Shown here: positions 22,601 through 34,620 of the stretch, piece by piece
How the letters are laid out: the number at the start of each line of letters is the position of its first letter
Position numbering within the stretch: position 1 is the stretch's first letter
DNA from: Ophioderma brevispina
Lineage: Eukaryota > Echinodermata > Ophiuroidea > Amphilepidida > Ophiodermatidae
Assembly: GCA_023653785.1 (NCBI GenBank)
Contig: JAMKCH010002960.1
Location: 36,232-100,231 of the forward strand
DNA: 64,000 nucleotides
Reading direction: 5' to 3'
Notes under the pieces: model-generated
What the model was told of the DNA's origin: nothing
Seen by the model: the letters and a program-made list of their open reading frames with translations, nothing else
Databases searched by the model: none
Translations under genes and position numbers: made by a program

Positions 22601-24040
22601 GCCATCACGGTTAGGTTGAAATAATGATATAAGATGATCCATCCGCCCCTAGTAGGAGACTATGGGGTATGTCCGTTATGCTGTTGTTTTGTGTCCCCAC
22701 CCATTCGAGGGGCTAGGGGGAAACCAAGTACACTTGATAAGAAATATTTAAACTCATATAACCGTCTTCTTCCCGCAAATAACAACTGGTACATGTTTTG
22801 AAATGGATAAAATTCTCACTTCAATTTATTTTCCCAATATTAGGCGACCAATGGTTACGCTAAACTTCAGCAACCCATGAGCTAACGATATTAAATTACC
22901 TGCCCGGTATGCGGTGGAGAAAGACACTTCAGAATCCTTTTCTTCTGGGAGGGCATGGATGACCATTGTTTACATTTGTCTCGCGGTTTGAAAAGATTCA
23001 GGGTTACCACCTCTCCGATTTAGGACGAAGAATGATTTAATGAAGTAAGCACAAAAATACTATTCCTCATTTACAAAAATAAATAATCTTGGGCTTCTAT
23101 AGTTCGTGTTCAATTATACTTGGACCATATTTGTCATCATTTATTCTAAAAGGAAGAAAGAAAGACGAACACAAATCACTATCAACAGAATGTTCTGAGA
23201 GTGAGCAAGCTTTGACCTAACAACTTTGTGCAGAATTAAAATCCTAGTAACTTATTGCTTTTTTCAGAAAAACTTAGTGTCAACGACCTTTATTATAAGG
23301 TACACTGGTTATGTGAAATAGGACGGGTATTTTGTTATCTCACCGAATCGTGGATGTTATAAGACCGGCTAATAACAATGATTCCGCATACCGGGTCCAT
23401 TGTAATATCGTTAGCTCATGGTTTGCTTGAAGCTGTACATATCCATTGTCATTGATATTGACAAAAGAAATTGAGCTAATATTCATTCATGTTCAGAAAT
23501 ATGTCCAGTTTTTTACCGGGACGACGTTATATGATTTTAATAATTTATTATGAATTACACTTGGTTTTCCCATAGCCCCCCCAATGGGGGAACAACAGAA
23601 TTTGTTCTATAGTGGTTATTTGGTCTACGCCCATTGTCCTCAAGGTACCTCTCAAGTTTGGTTTGGGTGGGGACCTTTGTTATACCCGAGATGGAGATAT
23701 TAGTCATTTTAGTACAACTTTTGTAATTTTCCCCCAAAACTTAAACTGGAAAATTTTGGCTTGTTTCGCAGATTGAAAAAATTTGCCTAATTTTCAAACA
23801 ATTCATAAAATTTAGAACAATTGCCTCTTTCCATATACACAAAATGCATTAAAATAATATAGAGTCATTACGATACTAACCAGAAGGCCTCGACCACTAA
23901 GACACACATACACTGTGGCCTACAATCTGTTTAAGATTGGTGTCGTATTATAGGATTCTAACGGTCGATCAAGCTCTACCGGACACAAGTTACCGATGGG
24001 TTGGAGGTTTGTATGAGGTAGTAGGTTTGTTAGGGGTTTG
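19640..24040. other. Large non-coding stretch, probably intron of locus 1
   Basis: No confident exon. A 27-base stretch at 20628-20654 has a good acceptor (TTTATTTTCAG) and donor (GTAAGA) but no supporting homology. Two G-runs lie at about 20151 and 20255. The rest is AT-rich sequence with no feature I can name. Confidence 0.4.
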
Positions 24041-24107
24041 GTTTTTTTGTGTTAGGAGGTGAACGATTGTTTCAGTCAATTAGTGTTGTGTTGAGTCCCC
24101 CTCCCTC

Positions 24108-24412
24108 AATCCTCATCCATTCACCCGTCCGTCCACCTTTCCACCCGACACCCGTCCATTCGTGTCCATTTCCCCCATCCATCCTCCGTCCGTCGTCCAT
24201 CCATCCTCCATCCATCCACCATCCATCCATCATCCCATCCCTCCACCATTCCATCCATCCAGTCCGTCCGTCCGTCCTTCCTCCGTCCGTCCGTCGTCCG
24301 TCCGTCCTTCCTTCCGTCCGTCCCGTCCCGTCCATCCGTCCATCCATCCTTGCCATCAATCCGTCATATTCCGCCCACAATCCTTCCACCATCCATCCAT
24401 CCACCTTCCCTC
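24108..24412 (+). repeat. CCAT/CCGT tetranucleotide satellite
   Basis: Some 300 bp of imperfect CCAT, CCGT and TCCN tetramers, pyrimidine-rich on the + strand. The three overlapping 110-137 codon frames here, rich in Pro/Ser/His or Gly/Met/Asp, are products of the repeat. Confidence 0.92.
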
Positions 24413-24755
24413 TGTCTGGCGTCGGATACCTTATGTTACTCCATTTCTTAATTATGTTTTAAAAAAAGATAAAAACCTTTTTTTGTTTAATTTTAACAAA
24501 AGAAAAGTCACACAAGATACCTTGGTAATTGTGTGTCCACCCGTCCCTCCTGCAAATTACAGTATACTTGTGTGATATAATTTCTTTATTATGCACTCTA
24601 TTCCGTCAGTCAACCAGTGCTATCCGTCCACCTCTCTGTATCCACATATCCTTCATCGGACAAGTGAGTTGGTTTCTCAACGCTTTCTGAACGGTTCACT
24701 TTTTCAAGTGCAGCCGTTTTGTAATAATTATATATGATCTTTATTATCATTTCAG

Positions 24756-24836
24756 ACGCAAACAGTTCCAACGAAAGTTACAAGAAAGTCCACATATGCT
24801 GGTGTCTTCTACTTTGTCTTGTTTATCTTGTATGAG
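24756..24836 (+). CDS. Candidate membrane-helix exon, locus 1
   Basis: An 81-base exon lies between TCATTTCAG and GAG|GTAAGC, both close to consensus. Its length is a multiple of three. In frame 0, which is compatible with the phase-0 end of 15836-15911, it reads KVTRKSTYAGVFYFVLFILYE: a basic edge followed by an aromatic-rich hydrophobic helix. That would suit a transmembrane segment of a TMEM175 repeat. No diagnostic residue such as the W-x2-HH of helix 2 is present, so the assignment is tentative. Confidence 0.35.
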
Positions 24837-26620
24837 GTAAGCATGACTTGCAATTTCTTTCTTTTAGTTCAACCAAGTCCGGGGGAGGGCACGGACGTTG
24901 GGACGGGTACGGTAATGTGCTGTTCCCTTACCCCCCTCCTTACCAAGGGGGGGGGAGGGGTGGTTACCCCCTAGTTTTTACCCCCACCCCCCCCCCCCCT
25001 AGTGAACTTCGCACCGTGCTCTAAAATGCTAAAAACTTTCGGGAAAAGCTTCTAGTTAATCGTTCTCTCATCCTTTCATTTATTTTACGAAACAAATGTG
25101 AAGAGAGCACCTCACCGTGGTTAGGTATGCCGTCAAGTCGAAGTGTAGGGGTGTGTTGCCACCCAAGGATTTTTTATGGTTTCTTTTTTGAAAATACTTA
25201 TGCCCAGTATGGCTCTAAACTCGATGTTTATGTAAAACTAGGCAAATGCCATCATTTAGAGCTAAACCGCATGAAAATCCGATATTCCTGCGATATTTTA
25301 GCGCAAAATTGGATTTTCGCTATTTTCTGGAAAATGCCAATTTTGCCGACTCGCGACTTGATGACGTCATTTGTGACGCCATACTAGTATGGTTGGTACT
25401 TTTTTGGTATCAATGGACAGAGGAGGACCCTAGCTATACATTTGGTATCAATCATAACATCGGTGCTTTATACAAGTCTTGAGGGGGGGGGGGTGAACGC
25501 CCCCCTTGGTAAACCGGTGTTACAAAAAAAGGCTTGGGGTAAGACGAGGGCTAAGACCTCCATGCCGCTGCTTCAGCAGTTCCTAAGACCCCACCCGGTT
25601 GAAGCATAATTAATTTCTTAAGGTCCCCTCTTTGGGGGAATTTGTTAAAGTCCAAATTTCAGTTCCAGCCCCCTACATCGGAGACAAATCGAAGTTTTGG
25701 GTTCGCAAGCTCCCTGTTTAATTTTAATAAGAAACTTTCATATCTATCCCGTTATTACTAAACATGGCTAGGCTTCATAAAAATAATTATTCGTTTAATT
25801 TCTTCGAAGAGTGAGTGTCACTGGGGTGGGAGAAGGTAATTTTCTTCAGTGCGAAATTGGCATCGCTACTGTTCGGTATTTTGGCGTTTCCGAGTGTAAG
25901 CACGGTAAAGGGTAAATCGTTGAGCATTAACGCCATACCTCCGCCCAGATTAATTTTTTACTCCATTGACTTCAATAATCATTAATTTAGTTTTGCACAC
26001 TGGGTCTGTTGCCTTTCAGTGTTATTCTCTTTTTTGTGGCATTGCACCAGGAACCAGAAAGGCTGCCGCATACAGGCGGTAGGTGACTTCTAAAACATAA
26101 AAAAACACTAAGTTCTTACTGCGTGTTTAACCAAACATCATGAAGGTGTTTTGTTTGGCCGTATCCCTTTCCAGGGCCAAAGATCCATTCCACTCTGTTT
26201 TGCCTCATTAAATCCAGTTTTGAAATGTATAGGGTAAATTGTCTATTTTTCAATATTGTAATTATGTCTTGTCTGTTGCCTCTTGTTCAAGATACAGTCA
26301 ATGATTGCGTAACTAATTGGCTGATCATTCATTAACCATGGAAGAAAGAGATAAGAAGGAACCACAATGACCGCTTGACATGTTTGAACGATCTATCTGA
26401 CGCCCTTAATTGCAATTTTATTCACAATTTCTCTCAAGTGGCCTTCCGACGGATAAAGCCTATTCAGACTTTCTGCTCGAGAAAAGCTAGTTGGTGGTTG
26501 TTTCTTCATTGCGATAAAGATTCCCGATCATCGGGAATCAGCGTAATCAGCAAGATGAATGCGGAAAGTAAATACTCAAACATATCAAAACACCCGGGTG
26601 GTTCTGTGATATTGTTCGGG
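24837..26620. other. Non-coding stretch with G and C homopolymers
   Basis: Contains G-runs (about 24949, 25482) and a C-run (about 24984). A short perfect hairpin GATTCCCGAT-C-ATCGGGAATC lies at 26519-26539. No coding frame is recognised; the frame at 26375-26653 has no motif. Confidence 0.45.
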
Positions 26621-26624
26621 AACT

Positions 26625-27290
26625 CATGCTCGTTCCGAAAAAAGAGGGACTAGGGCAAAAAGAGGGACTAGCTGCAAATGCGGGGAACTACCGCTATATG
26701 GGTATCAAAGCACAATAATCAAGTTCTAGGTCCCGCTAGGGGTATAAATTCAGTTAAGATTGTGACTGGTTCAATGATACGAATAGGAAAAATTAACCTA
26801 AACATATCAGCAAAATAACCCTAAGTGTGTATTTTTTCTTGCAGTAGCACACGTGTCATTTTTTGGCTATATTGGCTATTTTAAATGTGTATCTTTTTTC
26901 ATGTATTGAGAACAGGTCCACAAGGGGTATAATCTCATTGCAAATTACCTTCAATCTTCAACCAATTTTTATATGATAAATAATTATGTAAATAATGCAG
27001 TACAGTGAAAACTTAATTTTTTACATATTAATCAAAATATTTTGCATACAAGTAAAAATGTGTATAAAGTGGAATTTCAAAAGGGAGTATATAACTGGGA
27101 TAATACTAGTTGAAAATATATTTAAAATAGCACAGTAAGGATTTCATATTACTGCTGTACCGTTAGGTGTATATTTTCACTGAAAACTAGTATATTTTCA
27201 CCAAAGCTGGTCCAATTAGGGGCCGGGTATATTTTAACTGAATGTTGGTCCCGTTAAGGGTCACTTGCAGAACCCCTGGAACGAGCATGG
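26625..27290. mobile_element. DNA element with CATGCTCGTTCC ends, copy 1
   Basis: The left end CATGCTCGTTCCG (about 26625) is inverted at the right end CGGAACGAGCATG-like sequence (GGAACGAGCATGGG at about 27277). Internal phrases such as GAGGGACTAGC, TAGGTCCCGCTAGGGGTAT and CAGAACCCCTGG recur in reverse order at 39550-40005. There is no coding frame. Confidence 0.65.
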
Positions 27291-27489
27291 GTGCCCAAAC
27301 GAAAATCCAAGACGCCCCCCAGTCAAACGTTCAAATTTAGTCAAACTTTCATCCTTTATTTCTCACACTGGGCAGTCTTGGGCAGTAAAGCTGAACGCAT
27401 AGCGATGTACATTAACTTCTTATATAACGAACACAACAAATACACACCGGAGACAACCGGAACATGTTGTAATATGCAATATACTTTTA

Positions 27490-28320
27490 CACTTTTACGT
27501 GTTCGGACATAGAGTTTTCAAAAAATGCTACAGTAATGATTGCTCGCCGACCATCGATTGCGGCAGAGGGATTATGATCAAAGGGTAGCTGTTGAATCCC
27601 CTCCTTTTGTGCTGGTGAATGGATAAACAGATTAAAATCGGATTGTGGCAGTCGTTGTGGTTCCTTCTTATCTCTTTCTTCCATGATTAAACCTAATGTT
27701 CTGCTTGAACATCGTAATAACAATTCGTATTGATTCCGTTTCTGGATGTGTAGCCTCGTTCCCATACTTGGTGGGTGTCCCAACGGGCACGTATACTGCG
27801 AATACTCACTCAACAAGTCTGGAGGAGTTCGATACGGAGTCGTCGCTGATTGGTTGAAAATTCTCAAGATCTTGAGACAAAAAACAGCGACCGACCTTTA
27901 GAGCAGATTTCAAAATCCTAGTAAGGTTGATGAGATGTCTTTGTACTGAAAACATTGCAAGAAATTCTTTCAAAGGTTGTATAATGCTGTAGTATTGTAT
28001 TTTAGTAGGTTTTCTTTAGGCCCTGCGTTGAATCCTGATGAATGAACTGCATGTTGTTAACGATCAGCCAATAGGAGCACTCCTATCAAAGATCATGGCA
28101 CGGAGCGTACTAAAATAGCTGACTAATCGGCGATCGACCTGAAGCGAAATTCACCAGACGACTTGTGGTGAGTTTTCGCAGTATACGTTCCGCAGGACGC
28201 CCACCAAGTACTGGGACCGAGACTACTGGGTGAATTGCACCACACTACCGAAAGGAATTCCCCAGCCACAAGAAAGGTGAAAAGAATTTCGCACCCATTT
28301 CCCAAATTCAGCCCAATCTA
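27490..28320. mobile_element. Foldback-like region with inverted arms
   Basis: Sequence at 27730-27870 read in reverse matches 28130-28250 directly: both carry GACTTGT, TTCGCAGTATACGT, CCCACCAAGTA and TGGGA(C/A)CGAG in order. A 126-codon frame on the minus strand (27487-27867) spans the left arm. I do not recognise the protein, and it may be a transposase remnant or chance. A piece of it (GAAAGAGATAAGAAGGAACC) is also inverted at about 26344. Confidence 0.55.
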
Positions 28321-28679
28321 ACATAAGAGAGATATACAATTCCGAGTAGCAGTCAAATTCTGAGCACCTGTCAGTCAAAGAACGAAGAAATTGATAGTCA
28401 AATAATATACTGCAGACTACATGAACAGAAATTCACAGTATTGTAATACAACACGAAAACCATGACAAGACCCAATTTTGGTATGTCTGATCAAAATATT
28501 TTTTTTATTTCCAACTTGATATTTTTGGAAACCGTCCAAGATTTTAGACTGATGTACATCAAAAGAAGCTTGTCAATGAACGTGTAAAACTATTTCGCAT
28601 GTATAATAAATGTTTCCTATGAGACAGCGAATGTAATTGTATATTCTTAAACATCTGTGAAAATGTAAGCAATTTCATT

Positions 28680-28960
28680 GGTTGATGCCCGGGTTTAATT
28701 CGTTTAATTGAACCCAGGTAGTACGCGCTGCGTATTGAAGTTATTTTTAGGTTGAAGCGCTCGCGTCATACCGCGTTTTGCTACTTTCGCGCGCGCCTGC
28801 CCACGTTGCGTCTCGTTGCGTATGATCGTTGCGTTCAACGGGTTGTTCGATTGTTGTCACTGGGTAGTGGCAGTCCTTTCTTGTTGTATTTAAGCCGTAA
28901 AGCATCGCGAAATTGGGTTAAAGATGACCTTAAATGATAAAGATGTTTAAGAATGAACGG
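28680..28960. other. Locally GC-rich, CpG-containing stretch
   Basis: CpG-containing words (CGCGCGCG, GTTGCGT) are dense here relative to the surroundings. A small inverted pair lies at about 28689-28718 (CCCGGGTTTAATT facing AATTGAACCCAGG). It could be an element end or a CpG-retaining regulatory patch. There is no coding evidence despite a 61-codon frame at 28752. Confidence 0.3.
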
Positions 28961-28964
28961 CTAC

Positions 28965-29026
28965 ACCATTATTTTTGCGTGGAAGAACTCGGCCTCCGGC
29001 CTCGTTCTTCCACTTAAAATAATGGT
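28965..29026. repeat. 62-bp hairpin with GGCCTCCGGCC tip
   Basis: ACCATTATTTTTGCGTGGAA and GAAC pair with GTTCTTCCAC and TTAAAATAATGGT. The tip is GAACTCGGCCTCCGGCCTCGTTC. It is a compact palindrome typical of small interspersed hairpin repeats. No promoter or gene is attached to it. Confidence 0.75.
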
Positions 29027-29243
29027 ATCGCCTTGGGTTCAATTCGTCGTAAAGAGAGTACCGGTTCCCAAAATCATACCTTTATTCTCTAAATACTGTG
29101 CATTGATATTTGTCATTACACGTTGCGTCAGATAAATTCGTTTTAGGGTTTTTATTTCGAACATTAATTGCAGTTCAAATTTTAATATAAAAAGTAATAC
29201 ACAATTACTGTTTCTGAATATGACGTCAATGTCTGGGTATTTG

Positions 29244-29546
29244 AGAGCGCGTGTGGTCCAGTGGATAGAGCATTCGGCTCGTGATACGAAGGTCGTGGGT
29301 TCGAGTCCCACTGTTGCCAACGCGTTGTGTCCTTGGGCAAGACACTATCTCGATTGCCTCTCTCCGCCCAGGTGCTAAATGGGGAGCTGCTAGGGATATT
29401 GTCCATCGAGCGCCGCCCAAAGGTATGAGTATGCCCTGGGTATGTATGGCAACTGACGTATTCCAAAGATAGCGGTAATAATTGTAAAGCGCTTTGATAC
29501 ACGTGAAAAGCGCTATATAAATGCTGCAATTATTATTATTATTTCT
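29244..29546 (+). mobile_element. tRNA-derived SINE with ATT-repeat tail
   Basis: The head contains pol III promoter boxes: an A box TGGTCCAGTGGATAGAGCA at about 29253 and a B box GGTTCGAGTCC at 29298-29308. The body ends with TAAAGCGCTTTGATACACGT and AAAAGCGCTATATAAATGC and an (ATT)n tail. The GCGCTATATAAAT tail followed by a short AT repeat is shared with L2-type LINEs, which would supply the reverse transcriptase. The tRNA-like part does not form an intact tRNA, so this is a SINE and not a tRNA gene. Confidence 0.88.
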
Positions 29547-29687
29547 TTACATTGGTAAAAAGAAATCAAAGCATGCTCGTCGGGTTGACAAGCTTATGAG
29601 TCTTTCCCGTCAAACTGAGCGCACGTGCATTATTTTGCGGCAAATATGCTCAAAATGGGCAATACCTCATAACCTAATAATGTACAG

Positions 29688-29857
29688 TTATTATCTAACC
29701 ACATTTGCTATTGAATTAATGTTTACAATGAAACAGCAAATTTCATTGTTAGTAACCGTTTTAATGATTTACGATTCTCAGAATAGAAAACCCAAGTACA
29801 AAGAAATGAAGGATTTCACAGAAACGAATGCGGTTTTTCAGCAACTTGAAAAAGATG
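29688..29857 (+). CDS. Candidate exon with a hydrophobic helix, locus 1
   Basis: A frame from acceptor TGTACAG to donor GATG|GTAAGA reads YYLTTFAIELMFTMKQQ, then ISLLVTVLMIYDSQNRKPK and a charged stretch ending FQQLEKD. The helix followed by a basic tail vaguely resembles the sixth helix and linker of a TMEM175 repeat (human VTVILLPY). However, the required entry phase (two bases carried over) does not follow directly from 24756-24836, so another exon would be needed between them. It could equally belong to a different gene or be chance. Confidence 0.25.
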
Positions 29858-29899
29858 GTAAGATATATAGAACTTTAAGTATTCTTTGTTAATATAATT

Positions 29900-32800
29900 C
29901 ATCACTATTGTATTGCTTTTAATAATCACTCATCATATTGTCCTCGGTGTTTGTTTTGTTTTGTTATTCTATAGTCACTGCTTTTTTAAACACTGAGCGA
30001 CACAATCGACGACCTTTTGCGATCAATCGGAAGTTGTAAGACTTCAATCAACCCCCATATTATTCTAATACTGTTGGGTCAACTGCATTAACCTCACATA
30101 TATTTGCTGTTATGTGTTAATCCACTGATCATCTTGAAGCAGGTCTATCGAATATAATCCCCTACGTATTTCCAAATATTGCAAAAGCATGCTCAGATAA
30201 CACAATTGAATGTTTGCCAACGATATCAATGATCCGAGATTGACAGACATGTCAACTAGGAATAATGAAGATACACCACAGTTATTCATGCCAGTCTCAT
30301 GCAAATGATTTTTCAAATAAGTGGGAAGTGACTAATTTTATTTTACTAAGTTCAATATTTTCGTAGTGTTAAAGGCTCTGTTAACCTCTTCAACATAGCG
30401 TCGCCATTATGTCTTCTTTCATTCTTCATGTTATAATTTAAATGAAACCGGTAAGGTCCGATTCAAACTCACCTGGCAGTCGACAGCGATTAAGGGCGGT
30501 TCAACCGCGATTCACTTCTTACAATAGAAAAAACCGGTTGCAACTGGAAAGAATCGGGTGGAACCGCCGTGTGAAAGTTATCCATAGTCCCCGGCAGGTA
30601 TCATGGTCCGGGCTCCATAGACGGTAACGGAATAAAGCATGAAACTAAATGTTGCGTGCAGAGTCCACTGAATCGATTGCCCATTGTCACGCATTTTCCC
30701 TGGACTGTGAGCCCTGAGTACCATATCTCCTGCCACACCGGCAGACAACCGGTGGTTTAGTTAGATGCAACTAATTACGTGTATCGCTTCCAGGAAATAG
30801 CTATTTCCCTGTGACCTTGGACATGATAATTATTACAGATGATAGTTCCTACTCTTCAGTGAAAGAATATGATACAAATTTTTGACCATTGCGACAGAAG
30901 GTGTTTACTGGTACTGACGAGACACATTAAGGGGTCATACTAAGAGAGCCAGATGAAATCTTTAGAACAAGCGTGAAGTCCATTTCTTTCTAGAAGTTCT
31001 CCGCTCTTCACTTTCGAGAAGTCCCCTATCAATTTTCTCTGATTTCAGTGATTGGACTGACAATGTTGTAGTTGTTGTATCCCACGCTTCCCGATCAGTT
31101 TTTTCCTTGGCCATGCCGCTAAATAATGCGCAATTTACAAAGTAAAAAGTCGAAGTCTGGTGCCATTGACAAACCGTAACATTGACCCTACATCATTGCG
31201 ACACTTGTTGTTAAAAGAGACACAAGAACACTTTCGAAAAAATGCAACCCCAAATTTTCAACTTTTTTTCGAAACTGTTTTGTTTGTATGGCATAAATGC
31301 TTACAATTACAATCAATATCACACACCCAAGTTGAATCAGATTTTTTTAGAATAAGAGATGATTTAACTATTGTGCACAACAGAACATCTAGCATGCTTC
31401 TCCATAGGGTCGAATAGAATAGCAAGAAGTTCACAACTGAAGTTTTCAACTTGTTTATATATAAACCCTTCAAACGTTCAAGTTAGGTGTTTACAAGTAC
31501 ACATTTTGAGAAATTTTTTACCCTGAAAATATCATTATTGCCCTGTCCCTTACACTCACCCGAGTTTGAATTAGGCATAACGTTTAAAAATACCTCAGGC
31601 TTTGTCTGTTCCGTTGCGTTAGTGCGTTAGGCTTTCCCCCTCATCCCCCATGGCCGTGGCTGTAGGTAGTAGGTTGTATATTGAGCTTTAGGATGCCATG
31701 CCTAAAGTGGGTATTTGTTTATGGAATGTGGAGTTTCTTGTTCATGGATCAAACGAACAAAAACAATTCCACATTTAGAGTACCAACGTATTACATGATG
31801 ACATCTAAACTTCCCAATGTTTGAACCTCTTATAACGTAAAACGTAAGCGACTTCAAATTCAAATTAAAATAAGAAGATATTATTGTTGATACTATTGAA
31901 AGTGGCAAATATTTGGGAATCAGTGTGGATTCACACGTTTCCGGATTGCGGTTTCATCATCCGAATTCAAAATTTGCAATGGTTCGATTTATTATCATCA
32001 TTTCGATCCACATCCCAATAATTTTCACATTCATCGATGTTAGTTTTTTCATTCGATCTCAAATTCTTGGAAGCATTCAGCTCCGTTTACTTATGTCTTT
32101 TATTGCTTTGTTTATAATGCCGGCTTAATGCAATTCTTCTTGGGCTGGTGTGTGAAGTTTTTTACATGTATATTTTTAGTAGAGGCGGAATGACAAACGT
32201 TCGAAAGCTAGAATTAAATTAAAACAAAGTAGTATTCTGTAACCTCGGCTTGTCTTCTCCAATTCTTTCATATTATATTAGTATAGTTCAAAAAAATTAA
32301 AAAGTCCTTCTTCACCGAGGGAACGTGGGGGGGGGGGGGGTTTGACAATTAGTGACCCTGGGTCACTAGTGACCCTGATGAATTCACCAGACTTGTACGG
32401 AATAAACTGCAGTTACTCCGTACAAGTCTGAGATTCTCAGGGGTCACTAGTAACCCAGGGTCGCTAATTGTCACAACACCACATGGGAGGCATCATTCCT
32501 CTGTCCCGTCTGGCTCAATGCAATGAAAGGCATAGTATTATAGTCCGGTAGAATAGAAATTGGGAAAGCGTGTTGATGCTAGTGGGTACTTAAGCAATTT
32601 TATTCTAAAAACTATTGACTTCAGTGTTTACAAACACAAGTTGCACCTGGTCTACTGACATGTTAAGGTGCGAAGAATATGCACTATACAGTTACAGCAT
32701 TTATCGCCTTATCAAGCCTGATTGAGCGCGCGAATTTTCAAAGCACAAGCCCTGCAGGTGCTCAACGAATACTGCCGGGCAGTGCTTTGTTCGTTGCCCA

Positions 32801-33420
32801 GCGTTGACGTCAAATGTCACCTCATCTATAGACCTTAAGGTGATTAATAGGAAGAATCCACCGTGGTGCAACATGGTACCCTTAGGCAATTTGGAGCTTA
32901 CTTGTTCAGGGTCACCAAAAAGGGATTAAATTTCTAAAATGCTTCAATTAAGTTATTAATTCCCGTATAAACTGCATCTAATCCAAAGGCGTAAAAAGTA
33001 AATGCCCATGCCTCGGGATGCCTAATGGTTAAAAAGGTAACAAGTCCAAAATAGCTCAAGGTAAATCGGATAACAAATCCTTGTAAAATGCTTAACTGCA
33101 AAACGAATAGCCTCAAATATATTTCCATCTTTAAAATCCAGAAAGGGTTTAGTTTGCTATACCCACACAGGCATTACGCTGTGATTTGTGATTAAAATAA
33201 CGGTTAAGGGCCTAAGTTTTTTTCAGAATTCTTGTTCATAGCTAATATGCGACTACTTTTAAATTAGTATAGTGCATTTATTGGTTGTCTATGACAAACC
33301 ATTTTGGTGTTTTGTCACTATATCCGTAGAATTTAATATAACCAAACATCAGTCCCGCTTTGAGACGCTGCAATGCAGATGCGGCCTCAATAAGTTACAG
33401 CTCTCTTATTTATACGGCAT
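29900..33420. other. Non-coding stretch with one repeat fragment and one hairpin
   Basis: No recognisable exon. Sequence at about 30604-30690 (CTCCATAGACGGTAACGG... TGAATCGATTGCCC) recurs at 34125-34190, marking a shared element fragment. The hairpin at 32343-32473 is listed separately. The frames at 31160, 31913 and 32934 show no domain. Confidence 0.45.
32343..32473. repeat. 131-bp palindrome
   Basis: Arms of about 64 bp start TGACAATTAG and end CTAATTGTCA, with few mismatches. GACTTGTACGGA faces TCCGTACAAGTC near the centre and CTGCAG sits at the axis. The arm also contains the internal direct motif GGGTCACTAGT. It follows a 14-base G-run. Confidence 0.85.
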
Positions 33421-33424
33421 AACA

Positions 33425-33600
33425 TGCCGATGTGGTCCAGTTGATAAAGTGCCCGACCCACAGGCCAAAGTTGCGAGTTCGAACCGCATGTACCAATGGT
33501 GTTGCGCCCTCCTTTAGTAAGGCACTTTACCAAATTACTCATCTTATCCAGGTGTGTATGGGTACACAGGCATTATTAATGTTGGGACGGTAAGGCCAAG
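33425..33600 (+). mobile_element. tRNA-derived SINE-like unit
   Basis: An A-box-like GATGTGGTCCAGTTGATAAAG and a B-box-like GAGTTCGAACC are spaced as in a pol III promoter (about 33430-33485). They are followed by the phrase GTTGCGCCCTCCTTTAGTAA-GGCACTTTACC, which parallels the 'tgtccttgggcaagacact' body seen in the SINE at 29244. The tail is decayed. Confidence 0.65.
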
Positions 33601-34124
33601 AAAAAAAAAACACGTTTGTCTCAGAAGACCTCCGGCATTTGTTTAAAATTGGTCTGTTAGCGCATTGGTTTTTTTTTAGGTTTTTTCACTCTAAATATTT
33701 TAAAAATTCGGCCCGCGAGTGGGTCAACAAATGCAACAAAAAAATCCCGCCATTTCGCATTAGTACTTTGGTTAAAAAAAGGACCATTTTTTGAGACAAA
33801 TTTTTTCTTGGCCTAACAGGCTCGCTGTAGAGATCCTCCTACAGCAACATAAAATGGCGGAGCCGGCGGAGTGTGGCCCAATTGTTTTTAAAGAAGGATG
33901 GGCACTCCATCAGTATACAGTCGTGAGCTTTTTTGCTGGCATACAACACAGGTTTCGTAATGTGCGCATCGTGGGCTACTTATAGTAAATTCAAACCCCA
34001 TGTGTCCTCTAGTTACTTTTCCGAAGGTATGGGTATTGAATGAAGGGGCCTGTGTAGGGGGTGTGAAAATTAACATTCCACGCTAATTTATTGAAATCAT
34101 GTACGGTGGGAGCCACAGTCCGAG

Positions 34125-34376
34125 GGCTCCATAGAGATAACGGAATAAAGCGTGAAACTTTGTTGCGTGAAAGAGTCAATGAATCGATTGCCCTATCTGT
34201 GCACTATTGTCCGGACAAGTATACGCCGGACGATAATTACTTCTACACCGGATTATCTTAGTGCGTTCATGAAACGGCGATTGGGGACACATTTTTTTCT
34301 TCTTCTGCTCCTTCTTCCAATAATGGACGCTGTCAAAAACTTTTCCTCTGGTACACGATGGGTTAAATCTACTATG
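34125..34376. repeat. Fragment related to 30604-30690 and to the 17026 MITE end
   Basis: CTCCATAGAGATAACGGAAT and TGAATCGATTGCCC match the segment near 30604-30690. The right border GATGGGTTAAATCTACTAT matches the terminal repeat of the 17026-17496 MITE. The stretch may be a longer, decayed relative of that MITE. Confidence 0.5.
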
Positions 34377-34419
34377 TCATCATCTTTATCATTTTAGGAG
34401 TAAAAAAGAGAGATCAAAA

Positions 34420-34620
34420 AAAAATTAAAAAAAAAATATTTGACCGACCGAGCCCTGATATTTTTCTCCGTTACGCCAAACAAACATATTTTTCTGCCAA
34501 CAATGAACTTTAAATACGAGTCTAGATTACTTTTGAACTGAGTGAAGTAGCGTGACGGATGTGAAAGGCAAGACTGTTCCACAGTTTTGGTAAAGTCGTC
34601 ATAATAAAAATAGTCGCCAG
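34420..34620 (-). pseudogene. LINE C-terminal remnant
   Basis: On the minus strand LPKLWNSLAFHIRHATSLSS, then after a one-step frameshift FKSNLDSYLK, match the conserved end of CR1-like reverse transcriptases (WNSLP..IR.A.SL..FK..L..YL). Only this end is present. It parallels WKNLPDHLKNSPSFASFK at about 7865-7920. Confidence 0.75.

Noticed and set aside
24049..24575. Three overlapping frames of 110-137 codons
   Set aside because: They are translations of a CCAT/CCGT tetranucleotide repeat.
29244..29320. tRNA gene
   Set aside because: Pol III A and B boxes are present, but the sequence does not close into a tRNA cloverleaf and continues into a SINE body with an ATT tail.
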